A stretch of DNA of 31,116 nt from Clostridia bacterium (GTDB lineage: Bacteria > Bacillota > Clostridia > Oscillospirales > CAG-272). Position 1 is the stretch's first letter. Every line of letters starts with the position of its first letter. The notes under the pieces are model-generated. The model did not search any database. It was not told the DNA's origin and was given only the letters and a program-made list of their open reading frames with translations. Shown in pieces: positions 13,947 to 20,937 of this stretch. The stretch covers positions 1-31,116 of the forward strand of contig JAFNVK010000129.1 of assembly GCA_017379815.1 (NCBI GenBank), written 5' to 3'. The position numbers and the translations under genes were made by a program.

Positions 13947-13961
13947 GCGGAGAGGCTCCGC
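13947..13961 (+). other. Intercistronic hairpin before the major BMC-H gene
   Basis: GCGGAG (13947-13952) pairs with CTCCGC (13956-13961), loop AGG. It is followed by a strongly AT-rich leader (13962-14007) that ends in TTTGGAGGTATAAAACA, an excellent ribosome binding site. A processing or 3'-end protection signal is plausible. Confidence 0.55.
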
Positions 13962-14007
13962 AAAAGCATAATTATTTTGTTATTATTTTATTTGGAGGTA
14001 TAAAACA

Positions 14008-14286
14008 ATGGCACAGGAAGCTCTTGGAATGATCGAGACGAGAGGTCTGACCGCAGCAATCGAGGCAGCAGACGCAATGGTAAAGGCAGCAGAGGTAACT
14101 CTGATCGGAACGGAGAAGATCGGTTCCGGCCTGGTATCCGTTATGGTTCGCGGCGACGTTGGTGCAGTTAAGGCAGCTGTTGAGGCAGGCACCGCAACCG
14201 CTTGCAGACTCGGCGAGGTCATCGCAACGCACGTCATCCCCAGACCCCACAGCGACGTTGAGCAGATTCTCCCCAAGCTCAACTAA
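14008..14286 (+). CDS. Canonical BMC-H shell protein (PduA/PduJ/EutM type, paralogue 2)
   Basis: 92 residues: ALGMIETRGLTAAIEAADAMVKAAEV, pore turn TEKIGSGLVSVMVRGDVGAV, and ATHVIPRPHSDVEQILP. This is the standard hexameric facet protein, with the Gly-Ser-Gly pore of PduA-like tiles through which propanediol-sized molecules pass. The AU-rich, unstructured leader with GGAGG suggests it is the most strongly translated shell gene. It is 76/92 identical by hand alignment to the product starting at 14748, and the two genes share a 41-base identical run. Confidence 0.95.
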   Translation: MAQEALGMIETRGLTAAIEAADAMVKAAEVTLIGTEKIGSGLVSVMVRGDVGAVKAAVEAGTATACRLGEVIATHVIPRPHSDVEQILPKLN

Positions 14287-14321
14287 ATCCCATTTTTGGA
14301 GAAACAACAGGTTAAACGGTT

Positions 14322-14621
14322 ATGAAAGCACTCGGATTTATCGAGGTTTCGGGCGTGGTAGCCGCGGTCGATGCCCTCGACGTCATGTGTAAGGCTTCCG
14401 GAGTGGAGTTTGTCACATGGGAACGCAAGCTCGGAGGGCGCATGGTAACGGTCATCGTTACCGGCTCGGTCTCCGACGTCACCGAGGCGATTGCCTGCGC
14501 CAAGCGCAGTGCAAAGGCGCCGATCATGGCGTCCAACGTGATTCCCAATCCGCATGACGAAACCATTCGCTTGGTGAAGCTCAGCGCATCCCGTCTGCTC
14601 AAGAAGGCAGACAAGGCGTAA
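14322..14621 (+). CDS. BMC-H shell protein with variant pore and basic tail (paralogue 3)
   Basis: 99 residues: ALGFIEVSGVVAAVDALDVMCKASGVEFVTWERKLGGRMVTVIVTGSVSDV. The pore turn reads KLGGRM rather than KIGSGL, placing an Arg next to the pore. A C-terminal basic helix (LVKLSASRLLKKADKA) extends beyond the standard fold. The ATG 14322 has no strong Shine-Dalgarno nearby (GGAG lies more than 20 bases upstream), so it may be a minor shell component. A perfect 8-bp hairpin overlaps its stop codon. Confidence 0.92.
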   Translation: MKALGFIEVSGVVAAVDALDVMCKASGVEFVTWERKLGGRMVTVIVTGSVSDVTEAIACAKRSAKAPIMASNVIPNPHDETIRLVKLSASRLLKKADKA

Positions 14622-14635
14622 GCTACGGCTTACGC
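14616..14635 (+). other. Hairpin containing the stop codon of BMC-H paralogue 3
   Basis: GCGTAAGC (14616-14623) pairs perfectly with GCTTACGC (14628-14635), loop TACG. The stop TAA (14619-14621) is in the 5' arm. It is followed by CTAAGGAGG, the ribosome binding site of the next gene. This is the most convincing of the stop-codon hairpins. Confidence 0.6.
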
Positions 14636-14654
14636 AGCATCTAAGGAGGCCGAT

Positions 14655-15026
14655 ATGGCAACCAAAAGGGTAACCAAAACCGTTGCGGCGCAAGCGTCCG
14701 GAACGGGTATGATTAAAACAGAAAAACTTACAAAGGAGAATGGAAACATGGTACAACAGGCATTAGGTTTGATCGAGACTCGCGGTCTCGTCGCTGCAAT
14801 CGAGGCAGCAGACGCAATGCTCAAGGCAGCAAACGTTGAGCTGGTTGGCACGGAGAAGATCGGTTCCGGTCTCGTATCCGTTATGGTCCGCGGCGACGTT
14901 GGTGCAGTTAAGGCAGCTGTTGAGGCAGGTGCTGCAACCGCTTCCGGCCTTGGCGAGATCATCGCAACGCACGTCATTCCCAGACCCCACACCGACGTTG
15001 AGAAGATTCTTCCCACGCTGAAGTAA
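14655..15026 (+). CDS. Canonical BMC-H shell protein with two possible starts (paralogue 4)
   Basis: The frame gives 123 residues from ATG 14655 or 92 residues from ATG 14748. Both starts have strong, well-spaced Shine-Dalgarno sequences (CTAAGGAGGCCGAT and CAAAGGAGAATGGAAAC). From 14748 the product is a standard PduA-type hexamer subunit (VQQALGLIETRGLVAAIEAADAM, pore turn TEKIGSG). The longer form adds a basic, Thr/Lys-rich, probably disordered 31-residue N-terminal extension beginning ATKRVTKTVAAQASG. Either one start is a relic, or a long and a short isoform are both made. I annotate the longer frame; the 92-residue form is at least as likely to be the main product. Confidence 0.88.
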   Translation: MATKRVTKTVAAQASGTGMIKTEKLTKENGNMVQQALGLIETRGLVAAIEAADAMLKAANVELVGTEKIGSGLVSVMVRGDVGAVKAAVEAGAATASGLGEIIATHVIPRPHTDVEKILPTLK

Positions 15027-15034
15027 GATCTTCA
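15019..15034 (+). other. Hairpin enclosing the stop codon of BMC-H paralogue 4
   Basis: TGAAG (15019-15023) pairs with CTTCA (15030-15034); the loop TAAGAT begins with the stop TAA. Confidence 0.35.
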
Positions 15035-15231
15035 AACGCTCGCCCGTGGACGGGAGAGCGGCTCGCCCTTCTGCGAGTCGCTCCCTCCCGGGGGAGGAAA
15101 GGCTGCGAGTCTTGCGCGGAGTGCCGGGAACGACCGACGCGCGGCGCAAGCTTCGCAGAGCCCGAGCAGGGCAGAGCAGACCCCGGCTTTGCGGTCTGCA
15201 AAAATTCGGATCAAGAAAGGATACATCCAAA
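15027..15231. repeat. GC-rich structured intercistronic element before eutN
   Basis: About 200 noncoding bases inside the operon, much longer than any other gap in it. It contains several palindromes: CGCTC-g-CCCGT / ACGGG-a-GAGCG (15037-15060), CCTCC/GGAGG with CGGG loop (15084-15097), and GCAGACC/GGTCTGC (15176-15199). The CTCCCTCCCGGGGGAGG core resembles dispersed palindromic intergenic repeats common in Oscillospiraceae genomes. No open frame with a ribosome binding site is convincing here. It may be a repeat insertion, or an RNA structure that lowers eutN expression. Confidence 0.5.
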
Positions 15232-15483
15232 ATGATCATTGGAACAGTTGTTGGCAGTATCGTGGCCACCAGAAAGAACGAAAGACTCGTTGGACAAAAG
15301 CTGTTGATCATCCGTCCTCTGGAGAATATGGAGGAAAAGAGAGAATTCGTTGCCATCGACAACGTGGGCGCAGGCATTGGCGAGACCGTGCTGGTTGCCC
15401 GTGGCTCGGCGGCCAGAATCGGTTGCGATCTGGAGAGATCTCCGGTCGACGCCGCGATCGTAGGTATCGTAGACGAAAATTAA
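15232..15483 (+). CDS. BMC vertex protein, EutN/CcmL/PduN type
   Basis: 83 residues from ATG 15232 (AAGAAAGGA upstream). MIIGTVVGSIVATRKNERLVGQKLLIIRP is the classical EutN/CcmL opening; the end GSAARIGCDLERSPVDAAIVGIVDEN is equally typical. It forms pentamers that close the shell vertices and is needed in only a few copies, which would fit the long structured gap upstream acting as a brake on its expression. Confidence 0.95.
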   Translation: MIIGTVVGSIVATRKNERLVGQKLLIIRPLENMEEKREFVAIDNVGAGIGETVLVARGSAARIGCDLERSPVDAAIVGIVDEN

Positions 15484-15535
15484 CTCCGTGTCCTTTTTTC
15501 GCGGAAGACTCACAGAAAGGAACGGACTGTAATCC

Positions 15536-16870
15536 ATGGACCTGAAGAAATTAGCAGAGCTTTTGCGGAACGCGGGCGTCGTTGGCGCCGGCGGAGCAGG
15601 CTTTCCGTCCTATGCAAAACTGAATATGGCTGCGGATACCGTGATCCTGAACTGTGCGGAATGCGAGCCCCTGCTCAAGCTGCACCGTCAGCTCCTGGCG
15701 CGTCACGCCGAGGAGATCCTGATGATGCTGGAGGAGATCGCCGCAACGCTTGAGGCTGATCGCGTGATCATTGCGATCAAGCCGGCCTACCGTGAGGCGA
15801 TCGAGGCGCTCAATGCACGTCTTGGGCATTTCCCCAGGGCACGGATCAGCCTTCTCCCCGAGATCTATCCCGCGGGAGACGAGGTGGTCACCATTTACGA
15901 GACGACGGGACGCGTGGTCGCTCCCGGTGCGCTTCCCATCACGGTGGGATGCATCGTCTACAACGTGGAGACCGTGTATAACGCTTATCGCGCGTGGAGG
16001 GAAAACGCTCCCGTCACGCATAAATACGTCACCGTTGCGGGCGCGGTCAACAGCCCCGCGACCTTCCGCGCTCCTCTCGGCATCACCTACCGTGAGCTGA
16101 TCCGCCTGGCAGGCGGAGAGAGCGAGGAGAATACCGTGATCATCGCAGGCGGCCCCATGACGGGGCAGGTTGCACGTCCCGACGACGTCGTGACCAAGAC
16201 CTCGAACGCCGTGCTGGTCCTGCCCAAGAATTCTCCCGTGGTGCAGAAGCGTTTGGCACCCATCTCCATTCAGATCAAGAGATCCATGGCGGCCTGCTGC
16301 CAGTGCCGGATGTGCACCGATCTTTGCTCCAGACATCTTCTCGGGCAGCCGATCGAGCCGCACAAGATCATGCGCGCGGCAGCCAGCGGCGCGATCTCGG
16401 ATCCCCGTGCGCTGCTTGGCGCATTTTCCTGCTCCTCCTGCGGCATCTGCGAGATGTACGCCTGCGGACAGGATCTCACGCCTCGCCGCATCATTGCCGA
16501 GATCAAGGACGAGCTGCTCAAGAACGGCGTTACTGCCCCCAAGGGACTCCCCTCGGCGGGTGTGGATTCGACCCGAGAGGCCAGAATGGTGCCCCTGACC
16601 CGTCTTACGGGACGGCTGGGACTTTCCCAATACGACGTGGACGCTCCGATCAGCGATCGGCACGTTCGCACAAAGGAGGTCAAGCTCATGCTTGCGCAGA
16701 GCATTGGCGCTCCCGCCGTTGCCGCGGTGGCCGTTGGCGACGAGGTAAGGGCAGGGGATGCCGTTGGCACCTTTGCACAGGATAAGCTGGGAACGGGTGT
16801 TCACGCACCCTTTGACGGAAAAGTCACCAAGGTGACCGATCACTACGTTGTGATCCGCACGAACGCTTGA
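15536..16870 (+). CDS. pduS: PduS-type RnfC-like Fe-S/flavin electron-transfer protein
   Basis: 444 residues; ATG 15536 after AGAAAGGA. The N-terminal RnfC-like nucleotide/flavin region (VVGAGGAGFPSYAKL, LNCAECEPLLKLHR) is followed by an SLBB domain (about 165-235, FRAPLGITYRELIRLAGG) and two [4Fe-4S] motifs: Cys254/255, 257, 260, 264 and Cys299, 302, 305, 310. A C-terminal barrel-sandwich domain holds VAVGDEVRAGDAVG and GVHAPFDGKV. In B12-type Pdu systems PduS reduces cobalamin; here there is no B12 enzyme, so its likely task is to move electrons between the lumen and the cytosol, with the PduT-type protein encoded next to it. It could also supply electrons to the activase; that is inference. 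Confidence 0.93.
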   Translation: MDLKKLAELLRNAGVVGAGGAGFPSYAKLNMAADTVILNCAECEPLLKLHRQLLARHAEEILMMLEEIAATLEADRVIIAIKPAYREAIEALNARLGHFPRARISLLPEIYPAGDEVVTIYETTGRVVAPGALPITVGCIVYNVETVYNAYRAWRENAPVTHKYVTVAGAVNSPATFRAPLGITYRELIRLAGGESEENTVIIAGGPMTGQVARPDDVVTKTSNAVLVLPKNSPVVQKRLAPISIQIKRSMAACCQCRMCTDLCSRHLLGQPIEPHKIMRAAASGAISDPRALLGAFSCSSCGICEMYACGQDLTPRRIIAEIKDELLKNGVTAPKGLPSAGVDSTREARMVPLTRLTGRLGLSQYDVDAPISDRHVRTKEVKLMLAQSIGAPAVAAVAVGDEVRAGDAVGTFAQDKLGTGVHAPFDGKVTKVTDHYVVIRTNA

Positions 16871-16894
16871 AGAAAGAAAGGATGACGTTGCAGA

Positions 16895-17446
16895 ATGAAG
16901 AATAAAGCAATCGGCATGGTCGAATATCAAACGGTCTCCACGGGCATTACCGCGGCAGATCTGATGATCAAGACCGCAAGCGTTGAGGTTTTGCAGTCCT
17001 CGGTGGTCTGTCCCGGAAAGTACATCACCCTGATCGCCGGAGAGCTTTCCGCGATCCGTGCGGCGATCGACGCCGCAAAGGTCCGCTTTGGCGAAAAGCT
17101 GACCGACTCCTTCGTGCTGGGCAATCCGCACGAGGATATTTTCCCCGCGATCTACGGAGGCGCTCCCGTGGAAAATGCAAGAGCGCTTGGCATTCTGGAG
17201 ACCTTCTCCACGCCGGCCATCATCGTGGCGGCAGATACCGCGGCAAAGACCAGCGACGTCTCCCTGCTTGAGCTTCGCATCGCACGCGGCATGGGCGGAA
17301 AGTCCTATCTGCTTCTGACGGGTGACGTGGCGGCCGTTACGGCGGCGATCGAGACCGCAGGCGCGCGGATCGCGCGCGACGGTATGCTGGTGGACAGCTC
17401 GGTCATTCCAAATCCCGACAAGAGCCTTTGGGCATCGATCCTGTAA
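16895..17446 (+). CDS. pduT: BMC-T shell protein, PduT type (tandem BMC, Fe-S pore)
   Basis: 183 residues with two BMC domains: AIGMVEYQTVSTGITAADLMIKTASV (about 5-95) and ALGILETFSTPAIIVAADTAAKTSDV (about 99-183). Cys39, in SSVVCPGKYITL, sits at the place of the pore cysteine that in Citrobacter PduT binds one [4Fe-4S] cluster on the trimer axis. The trimer would give the shell an electron port, and pduS directly upstream supports this. It starts at ATG 16895 with AGAAAGGA about twelve bases before. It ends four bases before the regulator gene. Confidence 0.94.
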   Translation: MKNKAIGMVEYQTVSTGITAADLMIKTASVEVLQSSVVCPGKYITLIAGELSAIRAAIDAAKVRFGEKLTDSFVLGNPHEDIFPAIYGGAPVENARALGILETFSTPAIIVAADTAAKTSDVSLLELRIARGMGGKSYLLLTGDVAAVTAAIETAGARIARDGMLVDSSVIPNPDKSLWASIL

Positions 17447-17450
17447 GCCT

Positions 17451-18209
17451 ATGCTGCCGATCGAAAGAAGAAACGAGATCCTGCAGCAGCTGATGATGGA
17501 CGGCAGGGTCGTCGTCAGCGAGCTTGCCGAGCATTATCAGGTCACGGAGGAGACCATTCGCCGCGATCTGGAAAGGCTGGAGGCAGACGGATACGCCAAG
17601 AAGACCTACGGCGGTGCCGTTCGCAACGACAGCATGACGTCGGAGCTGCCGTACATCGTACGCAAGCAGACCAACGTCAGTGGGAAAAAGTATATTGCTG
17701 AGCTGATCGGCTCTCTGATCGGGGACGGCGACAGCCTTCTCCTGGATTCGAGCACGACCGCTCTGTTTACGGTCAAGAGCATTTTCTCCAAGCACAATCT
17801 GACCATCGTGACCAATTCCGTGGAGATCCTTCTGGATCTGCCGCAGAATCACGATTGGAGCATCATTTCCACGGGCGGATCCTACCGCCACGAGTCCATG
17901 GCCTTCTACGGCAGCGATGCCGAGGACGTGGTAAGCAAGTATTACGTGGATTATGCGATCCTCTCCTGCAAGGGGTTGGATATGGAGAAGGGGATCACCG
18001 ACACGCGTGAGCCCTTTGCCCATTTGAAGTCCGGCTTCCTCAAGTCGGCAAAAAAGGTGATCCTTGCCGTGGATCACACCAAGTTTGATAAGATCTCCTT
18101 CGTGCGCTTCGGGGATCTGCGAAACGTGGATCTCGTCGTTACCGACGCTGAGCCGAGCGAAAAATGGAAGCGCTTCTTTGCAGAGCAGAACGTTGAATTG
18201 GTCTATTGA
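17451..18209 (+). CDS. DeoR-family transcriptional regulator
   Basis: 252 residues from ATG 17451, only four bases after the pduT stop and without its own Shine-Dalgarno, so translation is coupled. The N-terminal winged helix-turn-helix is typical: RRNEILQQLMMDGRVVVSELAEHYQVTEETIRRDLERL, with GYAKKTYGGAV in the wing. The C-terminal DeoRC sensor domain has DSLLLDSSTTALFTVKSI, TIVTNSVEILLDL, STGGSYRHESMAFYG and ILAVDHTKFDK. Such regulators bind a phosphorylated sugar, here plausibly fuculose-1-P, rhamnulose-1-P or DHAP, and usually repress their own operon. The AAACCACA elements before both BMC promoters are the obvious candidate sites. Confidence 0.93.
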   Translation: MLPIERRNEILQQLMMDGRVVVSELAEHYQVTEETIRRDLERLEADGYAKKTYGGAVRNDSMTSELPYIVRKQTNVSGKKYIAELIGSLIGDGDSLLLDSSTTALFTVKSIFSKHNLTIVTNSVEILLDLPQNHDWSIISTGGSYRHESMAFYGSDAEDVVSKYYVDYAILSCKGLDMEKGITDTREPFAHLKSGFLKSAKKVILAVDHTKFDKISFVRFGDLRNVDLVVTDAEPSEKWKRFFAEQNVELVY

Positions 18210-18211
18210 CC
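18200..18211 (+). other. Small hairpin at the regulator stop codon
   Basis: GGTC (18200-18203) pairs with GACC (18208-18211), loop TATT; the stop TGA is 18207-18209. A short stem, weak on its own. Confidence 0.3.
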
Positions 18212-18249
18212 GTTTGCATTGTATTTGATACGGAAAGGATGGAATGTTG

Positions 18250-19452
18250 ATGAAAATTCTGGTTTTGAATGCCGGTAGCTCTTCTCTGAAATACCAGCTT
18301 TTTGATATGGAAAAGGAAACGATCCTCGCCAAGGGCCTTTGCGAGCGTATTGGTACCGGAGGTGCCGTTACGCATAAGCCGACGGGGAAGGATCCGGTCT
18401 CCGAGGAGATCTCTCTGCCCGATCACGGCGCCGCTCTTGAGCGCGTGCTTGCCCTTCTGACCGATGCTACGCACGGCGTGGTTGCCTCTATCGAGGAGAT
18501 CGACGCGGTCGGACATCGCGTGGCACACGGCGGTGAGGAGCTCAAGGAGTCTGCACGCATCACGGCCAGCACCATTGCTTATCTGGAGTCCATCATTCCG
18601 ATCAATCCTTTGCACGGCCCTCCGGCCATCGCAGGAATCAAGGCTTGCCTTGCTCTGATGCCCTCGGTTCCGCAGGTTGCCGTGTTTGATACCTCCTTCT
18701 ATTCCGAGATCGAGGATTTCCGTTACGTTTACCCCATTCCGTATGAGTTCTACGAGCAGGACCGCGTTCGCCGCTACGGCTTCCACGGCACCTCTCACCG
18801 CTTCGTCAGCGCTGAGCTGGCAAAGGTCCTTGGCAAGCCGATCGAGGAATTGAAGATCGTCACCTGCCACCTGGGCAACGGCTCCTCCATTACCGCCGTA
18901 GACGGCGGCAAGGCGATCGACACCTCCATGGGCTTTACCCCTCAGGAGGGCATCTGCATGGGCACGCGCTCGGGCACGATCGACCCCACAGTGGTCACCT
19001 ATCTGATGAAGAAGCATGGCTACTCCGCCCAGGAGATGGAGGACATCCTCAACAAGAAGAGCGGATTTTTGGGCGTTTCCGGTATTTCCAACGACACCCG
19101 TGACGTGGATGCCGCCGCCAAGGCCGGTAACTACCGCGCCGAGCTTTCGCTCAAGATCCTGGCCAACGGCATCAAGAAGCACATCGGTGCGTACGCCGCC
19201 GAGATGAACGGTCTTGACGCTCTCGTCTTTACCGCAGGCATCGGCGAGAACCAGGCCAACATCCGCGAGAAGGTCTGCGAGAACATGAAGTTCCTCGGCA
19301 TTGAGATCGACGTGGACAAGAACAACAACTTTACGCGCGGCGTTCCCTTTGACATTACCAAGGAGGGAGCTCGTGTGGCGACCTGGATCATTCCCACCAA
19401 CGAGGAGTATATGATCGCGATCGATACCCAGAGATTGACGCAGGGCAACTGA
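18250..19452 (+). CDS. ackA: Acetate/propionate kinase
   Basis: 400 residues from ATG 18250 (AAAGGA ten bases upstream; ATG 18244 in frame is only four bases from it). ASKHA fold with MKILVLNAGSSSLKYQLF, the substrate motif VGHRVAHGG, FDTSFY, GFHGTSHRF and the ATP motif TCHLGNGSSI, plus FTAGIGEN near the end: a full-length acetate kinase. In this locus it would turn propionyl-phosphate from PduL (and perhaps acetyl-phosphate) into acid with gain of ATP. It has no encapsulation helix. Its place between the regulator and PduP is well inside the BMC operon, so it is part of the compartment pathway and not a housekeeping pta-ackA pair. Confidence 0.96.
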   Translation: MKILVLNAGSSSLKYQLFDMEKETILAKGLCERIGTGGAVTHKPTGKDPVSEEISLPDHGAALERVLALLTDATHGVVASIEEIDAVGHRVAHGGEELKESARITASTIAYLESIIPINPLHGPPAIAGIKACLALMPSVPQVAVFDTSFYSEIEDFRYVYPIPYEFYEQDRVRRYGFHGTSHRFVSAELAKVLGKPIEELKIVTCHLGNGSSITAVDGGKAIDTSMGFTPQEGICMGTRSGTIDPTVVTYLMKKHGYSAQEMEDILNKKSGFLGVSGISNDTRDVDAAAKAGNYRAELSLKILANGIKKHIGAYAAEMNGLDALVFTAGIGENQANIREKVCENMKFLGIEIDVDKNNNFTRGVPFDITKEGARVATWIIPTNEEYMIAIDTQRLTQGN

Positions 19453-19470
19453 TAGAAAGGTGGATTTACC

Positions 19471-20916
19471 GTGGCAACTTACAGCGAGTCCGATATCCGT
19501 AAAATTGTAGAAGCGATCGTGAGGAATACGGCGGGAGCCGCATCCTCCGCATCCTATACCTCGACGACCTATAACGGCAGAAGCCTGATCGGTATTTACG
19601 AGGATATGAACGAGGCCATCGACGCCGCAGAGCAGGGCTACCGTGCCGTGCGCGCGATGACCGTTGAGCAGAGAGAAAAGATCATCACCGAGATCCGCCG
19701 TCTGACCGTGGCCGAGGCCGCGATCATGGCCGAAATGGGCGTTGCCGAGACCGGCATGGGCCGCGTGGATCACAAGAAGGCCAAGCACCTTCTGGTGGCC
19801 GAGAAGACCCCCGGAACCGAGGACATCGTTTCCGAGGCCAAGACGGGCGACAACGGTCTTACCCTGACCGAGATGGCACCCTTTGGCGTGGTCGGCGCGA
19901 TCACCCCCAGCACCAACCCCTCCGAGACGGTGATCTGCAACTCCATCGGCATGATCGCCGCAGGAAACGGCGTTGTCTTCAACCCGCACCCCAACGCGAT
20001 CTGCGTTTCCAACTACGCCGTTGACCTGGTCAACCGCGCATCCTACGCCGCAGGCGGACCGAAGGTACTGGTCTGCTCCATGGTCAAGCCCACGCTTGAC
20101 AGCGCCAAGATCATGCAGACGCATCCGAAGATCCGTCTTCTGGTCTGCACGGGAGGCCCGGGCGTCGTCAAGGCCGTGCTTTCCTCCGGAAAGAAGGCGA
20201 TCGGTGCAGGCGCAGGCAATCCCCCCGTCATCGTGGATGACACCGCCGACATCGCAAAGGCAGGAAAGGACATCATCGACGGATGCTCCTTTGACAACAA
20301 TCTGCCCTGCATTGCCGAGAAGGAGGTCTTTGCCTTCCGCAACATCGCAGACCGTCTGATCGAGGAGATGCAGAAGAACGGCGCGTACCTGATCAACCGC
20401 GAGCAGGCCGACAAGCTGGCCGGTATCGTGCTGGAGGAGAAGGTCAACAAGGCAGGCAAGACCGTCAAGTCGGTCAGCCGTACCTGCGTTGGACGCGATG
20501 CAAGAGTGCTTCTGGAGAAGATCGGCGTCAAGGTGGGCAGCGAGATCCGTTGCATCATCTGTGAGACCGACTTTATGCACGATTTCGTTCAGCACGAGCT
20601 GATGATGCCCATTCTGCCTATCGTTAGAGTGGACAACATTGCCGAGGCGATCGACCTTGCCGTCAAGGCAGAGCACGGCAACCGCCACACGGCGCATATG
20701 CACTCCAAGAACATCGATAATCTCTCCGCCTTTGCCAAGGCAGTGGAGACCACCATCTTCGTCAAGAACGCGCCCTCCTATGCGGGCATCGGCTTTGGCG
20801 GAGAGGGACACACCACCTTTACCATTGCAGGACCTACCGGCGAGGGCATTACCTCGGCGAGATCCTTTACCAGAAAGCGCAGATGCGTGCTTTCCGAGAA
20901 TTTCCGGATCATCTGA
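19471..20916 (+). CDS. pduP: CoA-acylating aldehyde dehydrogenase (PduP type)
   Basis: 481 residues from GTG 19471 (GAAAGGTGG upstream). Residues 2-18 (ATYSESDIRKIVEAIVR) are an encapsulation helix, followed by an Ala/Ser/Thr-rich linker to about residue 35, then the aldehyde dehydrogenase domain. Catalytic Cys280 lies in CSFDNNLPCIAEKE; GVVGAITPSTNPSETVICN and LLVCTGGPGVVKAVLSSGKKAIGAGAGNPP are the NAD/CoA-binding signatures of the PduP/EutE group. It oxidises propionaldehyde to propionyl-CoA with NAD and CoA within the compartment. The stop codon lies in a perfect small hairpin. Confidence 0.96.
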   Translation: MATYSESDIRKIVEAIVRNTAGAASSASYTSTTYNGRSLIGIYEDMNEAIDAAEQGYRAVRAMTVEQREKIITEIRRLTVAEAAIMAEMGVAETGMGRVDHKKAKHLLVAEKTPGTEDIVSEAKTGDNGLTLTEMAPFGVVGAITPSTNPSETVICNSIGMIAAGNGVVFNPHPNAICVSNYAVDLVNRASYAAGGPKVLVCSMVKPTLDSAKIMQTHPKIRLLVCTGGPGVVKAVLSSGKKAIGAGAGNPPVIVDDTADIAKAGKDIIDGCSFDNNLPCIAEKEVFAFRNIADRLIEEMQKNGAYLINREQADKLAGIVLEEKVNKAGKTVKSVSRTCVGRDARVLLEKIGVKVGSEIRCIICETDFMHDFVQHELMMPILPIVRVDNIAEAIDLAVKAEHGNRHTAHMHSKNIDNLSAFAKAVETTIFVKNAPSYAGIGFGGEGHTTFTIAGPTGEGITSARSFTRKRRCVLSENFRII

Positions 20917-20919
20917 TCC
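20906..20919 (+). other. Hairpin enclosing the pduP stop codon
   Basis: GGATC (20906-20910) pairs with GATCC (20915-20919), loop ATCT; the stop TGA is 20914-20916. Confidence 0.45.
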
Positions 20920-20937
20920 TTCGCGGGAGACGTGGCT

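Noticed and set aside
15027..15231. Small protein or terminator in the gap before eutN
   Set aside because: The in-frame extension upstream of eutN encodes low-complexity Arg-rich sequence without ribosome binding site, and no stem is followed by a U tract on the plus strand, so neither is supported.
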